From Flagellimonas sp947499585 (GTDB lineage Bacteria; Bacteroidota; Bacteroidia; Flavobacteriales; Flavobacteriaceae): a stretch of DNA of 64,000 nucleotides. Location of the stretch: positions 1,984,001 through 2,048,000 of the forward strand of contig NZ_CP138995.1 in NCBI RefSeq assembly GCF_044596045.1. The letters are read 5' to 3'. The notes under the pieces are model-generated. The model ran no database searches, was not told where the DNA came from, and worked only from the letters and a program-made list of their open reading frames with translations. Made by a program: the position numbers and the translations under genes. Below, piece by piece: positions 62,189 through 64,000 of this stretch (positions are counted from its first letter, which is position 1; every line of letters starts with the position of its first letter).

Positions 62189-62209
62189 TCTGTGTATTTT
62201 TTACACAGA
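62189..62209. promoter_or_regulatory. candidate operator of the uronate regulator
   Basis: Perfect palindrome TCTGTGTA, five T, TACACAGA. It lies between the divergent SDR and Nudix-like regulator genes, 16 bases before the SDR ATG and 53 before the regulator ATG. Dyad operators of about this size are typical of Nudix-type (NrtR/AraR) regulators; binding itself is inferred. Confidence 0.6.
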
Positions 62210-62262
62210 TAAATATATGGATTTTTTTTTAAGAACAAAAATTCTATTTTAGTACTTGATCT

Positions 62263-62937
62263 ATGACAAAGCAAGAAAATCTGCAAAACATACAGGTTAG
62301 ATCTGATTCTTTTGAGTGCTCCATTACGGCAGATATTGCTGTGTTTGGGTATGTGGATGATAAACTCAAAGTACTTCTTTTGAACAAGTCCATTGGCGAT
62401 TTTAAAAATCACTGGATGATTCCTGGAGGAGTAATGGAGACCCGTGAAACCGTTGAAGATTGTGCAGCCAAGGTACTCTTTGCCCTAACCGGTTTTAGGG
62501 ATATTCATTTTGAACAGGTTAAGACATACAGTTCTCTAGAACGACACCCATTAAAAAGGGTGATAACTGTGTGTTACTACGCACTGGTAAAACCTGAAAA
62601 CCATCCCTTGACCTTACACGATAATGTACAAAGCATCCAATGGTTTGATATGGACCAGCTTCCGGAGAAACTTGGTTTTGATCATGGGCAATTGATAAGG
62701 GACGCCTATTTGTTTGTTCAGAACAACTTAAGGGACAGATTGGTTGTTGGGGAGCTCTTGCCCAAGAAATTTACCTTGCCAGAACTCCAAAATTTGTACG
62801 AACATATTCTAAATGTAAAGTTGGACAAACGAAATTTCCGCAAGAAAATGTTTCAGATGGATATCCTTAAAAGCACCGGTGAGAAAAAAGTTGGTATTAA
62901 AGGTGGACCTTTACTTTATGAGGTCAAGGAAAATTAA
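62263..62937 (+). CDS. Nudix-domain transcriptional regulator (NrtR/AraR-like), divergent to the uronate operon
   Basis: 224 residues. An N-terminal Nudix fold (about 20-145) is followed by a winged helix-turn-helix (about 155-222: LLPKKFTLPELQNLYEHIL, DKRNFRKKMFQMDIL). The Nudix box at 55-78 starts GGVMETRE but continues AAKVLFALTG, so the REUxEE core is lost and hydrolysis is unlikely; the domain should bind a small-molecule effector. AraR-like relatives in Bacteroidota control sugar operons. Divergent placement and the palindrome between the genes point to control of the uronate operon, with a pathway intermediate as inducer. Confidence 0.88.
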   Translation: MTKQENLQNIQVRSDSFECSITADIAVFGYVDDKLKVLLLNKSIGDFKNHWMIPGGVMETRETVEDCAAKVLFALTGFRDIHFEQVKTYSSLERHPLKRVITVCYYALVKPENHPLTLHDNVQSIQWFDMDQLPEKLGFDHGQLIRDAYLFVQNNLRDRLVVGELLPKKFTLPELQNLYEHILNVKLDKRNFRKKMFQMDILKSTGEKKVGIKGGPLLYEVKEN

Positions 62938-63387
62938 CCTTGCTCGGCATTGAATGTGCCTTAATATAACCAGACTATTCTGAGCGCATCAAATTCCTTA
63001 TCAAAAATGGATGTTTGAGGAAAGTCAGAAATCATTCATCCCAATATAAGAAGTGTGCTTCCTATGAAATACCTCAACAATATTATCAAACTGAAGTAAC
63101 TGATTATAAAATCAGGGATAAGAATATTCTAAAGAACTTTTCGATTGACTATTCCATAAAGCTTAATAATCCGTAACTCACTATGAAATAGCATAAAACT
63201 CATAGAATTTAGTATGGAAAAAGATAATATGAGTTCTAACAATTAAGGACACAAACCAAGAAAAGATTTAAAGCAAGGGCACACTTTCTTTGATTAAATT
63301 TTGAAAGACTTTGTAAGTTAATTAAATCTTATTCTAAAGAGAATTAATCGCGAGAAGCAGATATAATTGGGTGAAGGTCATTTTATC
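62938..63387. other. region without a recognisable gene
   Basis: AT-rich, no frame with a start and good coding character. One stop-to-stop frame on the plus strand (62972-63176) has no ATG and a basic, Tyr- and Asn-rich composition; it may be debris. No promoter or strong hairpin stands out. Confidence 0.4.
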
Positions 63388-63701
63388 TTATGGAAATAAA
63401 TCAAAGTAGTGTCTTAGTAAAGCGCCTCCCAAACCTGAAAGGTAATAGTTGAATTCAATCTTTTCACCAGTATATTCGGTTTCATTTTCTTTACTCCTGT
63501 ATTTTCTCTCAGGCTTTCCACCCTGCGGTTGAGTAAACTAAATCAAATCGCTTTCAATAAGTTTTGTCAATCTCAAGAAATCTTCAATAATTTCAATCCA
63601 TCCCGAACGATATAAATTTTATTAAGTCCGATTTGCAACAATTTGTGAAAAAAGTTGTCGGGCAATTCACCCAGCGCTTCGCAATTTTTATAAGTATTAA
63701 T
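63388..63701 (-). pseudogene. decayed gene, frames interrupted by a frameshift and an in-frame stop
   Basis: Read leftward, three open pieces line up. 63701-63573 contains EALGELPDNFFHKLLQIGLN and ends YIVRDG in one frame. The next frame gives WIEIIEDFLRLTKLIESDLI and then TAG at 63538-63540. After the stop the same frame continues 49 residues (TEYTGEKIEFNYYLSGLGGA is part, ending RHYFDLFP) to TAA at 63388. The composition is protein-like throughout, so this is probably one gene broken by a shift and a nonsense change. I do not recognise the family. Confidence 0.45.
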
Positions 63702-63707
63702 TTATAT

Positions 63708-63849
63708 CTATTCATTTAATTCTCGATATGAACTATTTACATCTCCATTACGGACTGTATGTTGAGTATGCGCCTGAATTTATTAATTCATCGGTAGCTG
63801 AAACAGCTTCGTTAAGAAAACCTTCATAATCAACTAATCGTGATATTTT
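63708..63849 (-). pseudogene. small decayed fragment, faintly SusD-like
   Basis: The minus strand reads DYEGFLNEAVSATDELINSG, then AYSTYSP and TAA. The next frame continues NGDVNSSYRELNE to TAG, consistent with a one-base shift. The A..A..LI.SG.YS pattern resembles a helix-end motif of SusD-like proteins, but the piece is too short to be sure. It may belong to the same lost gene as the frames to its left. Confidence 0.3.
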
Positions 63850-63877
63850 CTAAAAGTTCCACTATTTTAGCACCTTG

Positions 63878-64000
63878 TCACTTTAAGGCATGTGTTTTCT
63901 TAATTGTTTTGTCTATCCTGTTAATCATATCATCTATATCAAAAATTCGCTCTTCGGAGTACCATGTTTCAAACTTGCCATGGGCCGTTTGGTAAATACT
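63878..64000 (-). CDS. C-terminus of an unknown protein, cut by the window edge
   Basis: Forty codons from the right edge to TGA at 63878-63880 read cleanly on the minus strand (HGKFETWYSEERIFDIDDMI, then NRIDKTIKKTHALK). The composition is like real coding sequence. The start is outside the window and the neighbouring frames are decayed, so the gene itself may be intact or not. Family not recognised. Confidence 0.4.
   Translation of the reverse strand, partial: SIYQTAHGKFETWYSEERIFDIDDMINRIDKTIKKTHALK

Noticed and set aside
62972..63176. Open frame on the plus strand after the Nudix regulator
   Set aside because: No start codon, no promoter, and it is a simple stop-to-stop interval of 67 codons in an AT-rich gap; listed only as part of the empty region.

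Overview
The window looks like chromosomal DNA of a marine or soil member of the Flavobacteriaceae (Bacteroidota). The evidence is a low-GC genome, promoters of the Bacteroidota type (TTG, about 20 bases, TAnnTTTG), a SusC/SusD pair, a giant SprB-repeat protein with a type IX secretion C-terminal domain, and flavobacterial gene orders such as ribH-small membrane protein-mutL and parA-parB-DUF5683-dapB-lepB-wbqC. I cannot name the genus.

Layout. (1) 1-19.6 kb is mostly housekeeping. It holds ndk, the leftward set recF-lipoprotein-DUF721-GNAT, and a rightward run from a TPR protein and ribH through mutL, two rhomboid proteases and an EEP-family phosphatase. A long leftward operon runs parA-parB-DUF5683-dapB-lepB-wbqC-DUF6122, and another runs udk-ftsB-like-methylmalonyl-CoA mutase small and large subunits. 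(2) 19.7-23.3 kb carries three subunits of a biotin-dependent acyl-CoA (probably propionyl-CoA) carboxylase. With the mutase next door, these give propionyl-CoA to succinyl-CoA except for the epimerase. (3) 23.4-40.4 kb is an amino-sugar and peptidoglycan-sugar locus. SusC/SusD, a GHL10-type lipoprotein hydrolase, an AmpG-like carrier, a NagZ-like GH3 enzyme, AnmK, MurQ and a NagB-PIG-L fusion are interleaved with two paralogous DeoR-type regulators. The two divergent control regions share a 20-bp motif.

(4) 40.4-50.5 kb has a PQQ-type sugar dehydrogenase lipoprotein, the 2773-residue SprB-repeat surface protein and a small two-gene unit. (5) 50.6-51.4 kb is a scar beside tRNA-Pro(GGG). It holds a strong terminator, tiny open frames, an inverted tRNA 3'-end fragment and the frameshifted 5' stub of a second Gfo/Idh/MocA oxidoreductase. 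(6) 51.4-62.9 kb is a leftward hexuronate operon: SDR fructuronate reductase, uxuA, uxaC, kdgK, eda, a TRAP transporter (DctPQM), a double DUF1080 protein and a Gfo/Idh/MocA oxidoreductase. A divergent Nudix-like regulator lies upstream, with a perfect 8-5-8 palindrome between them. (7) 62.9-64 kb is gene debris plus the C-terminus of an unknown protein at the edge.

Functionally the window joins core cell processes with two catabolic islands. One takes up and dismantles muropeptide sugars to fructose-6-phosphate. The other imports a uronate-like acid and runs it through mannonate and KDG to pyruvate and glyceraldehyde-3-phosphate. No complete new defence or mobile system was found. The most interesting points are the regulation and enzyme fusions of the amino-sugar locus, the DUF1080/oxidoreductase pair attached to the uronate operon, a G10 tract in the first uronate gene, and the decayed sites at 51 kb and 63 kb.
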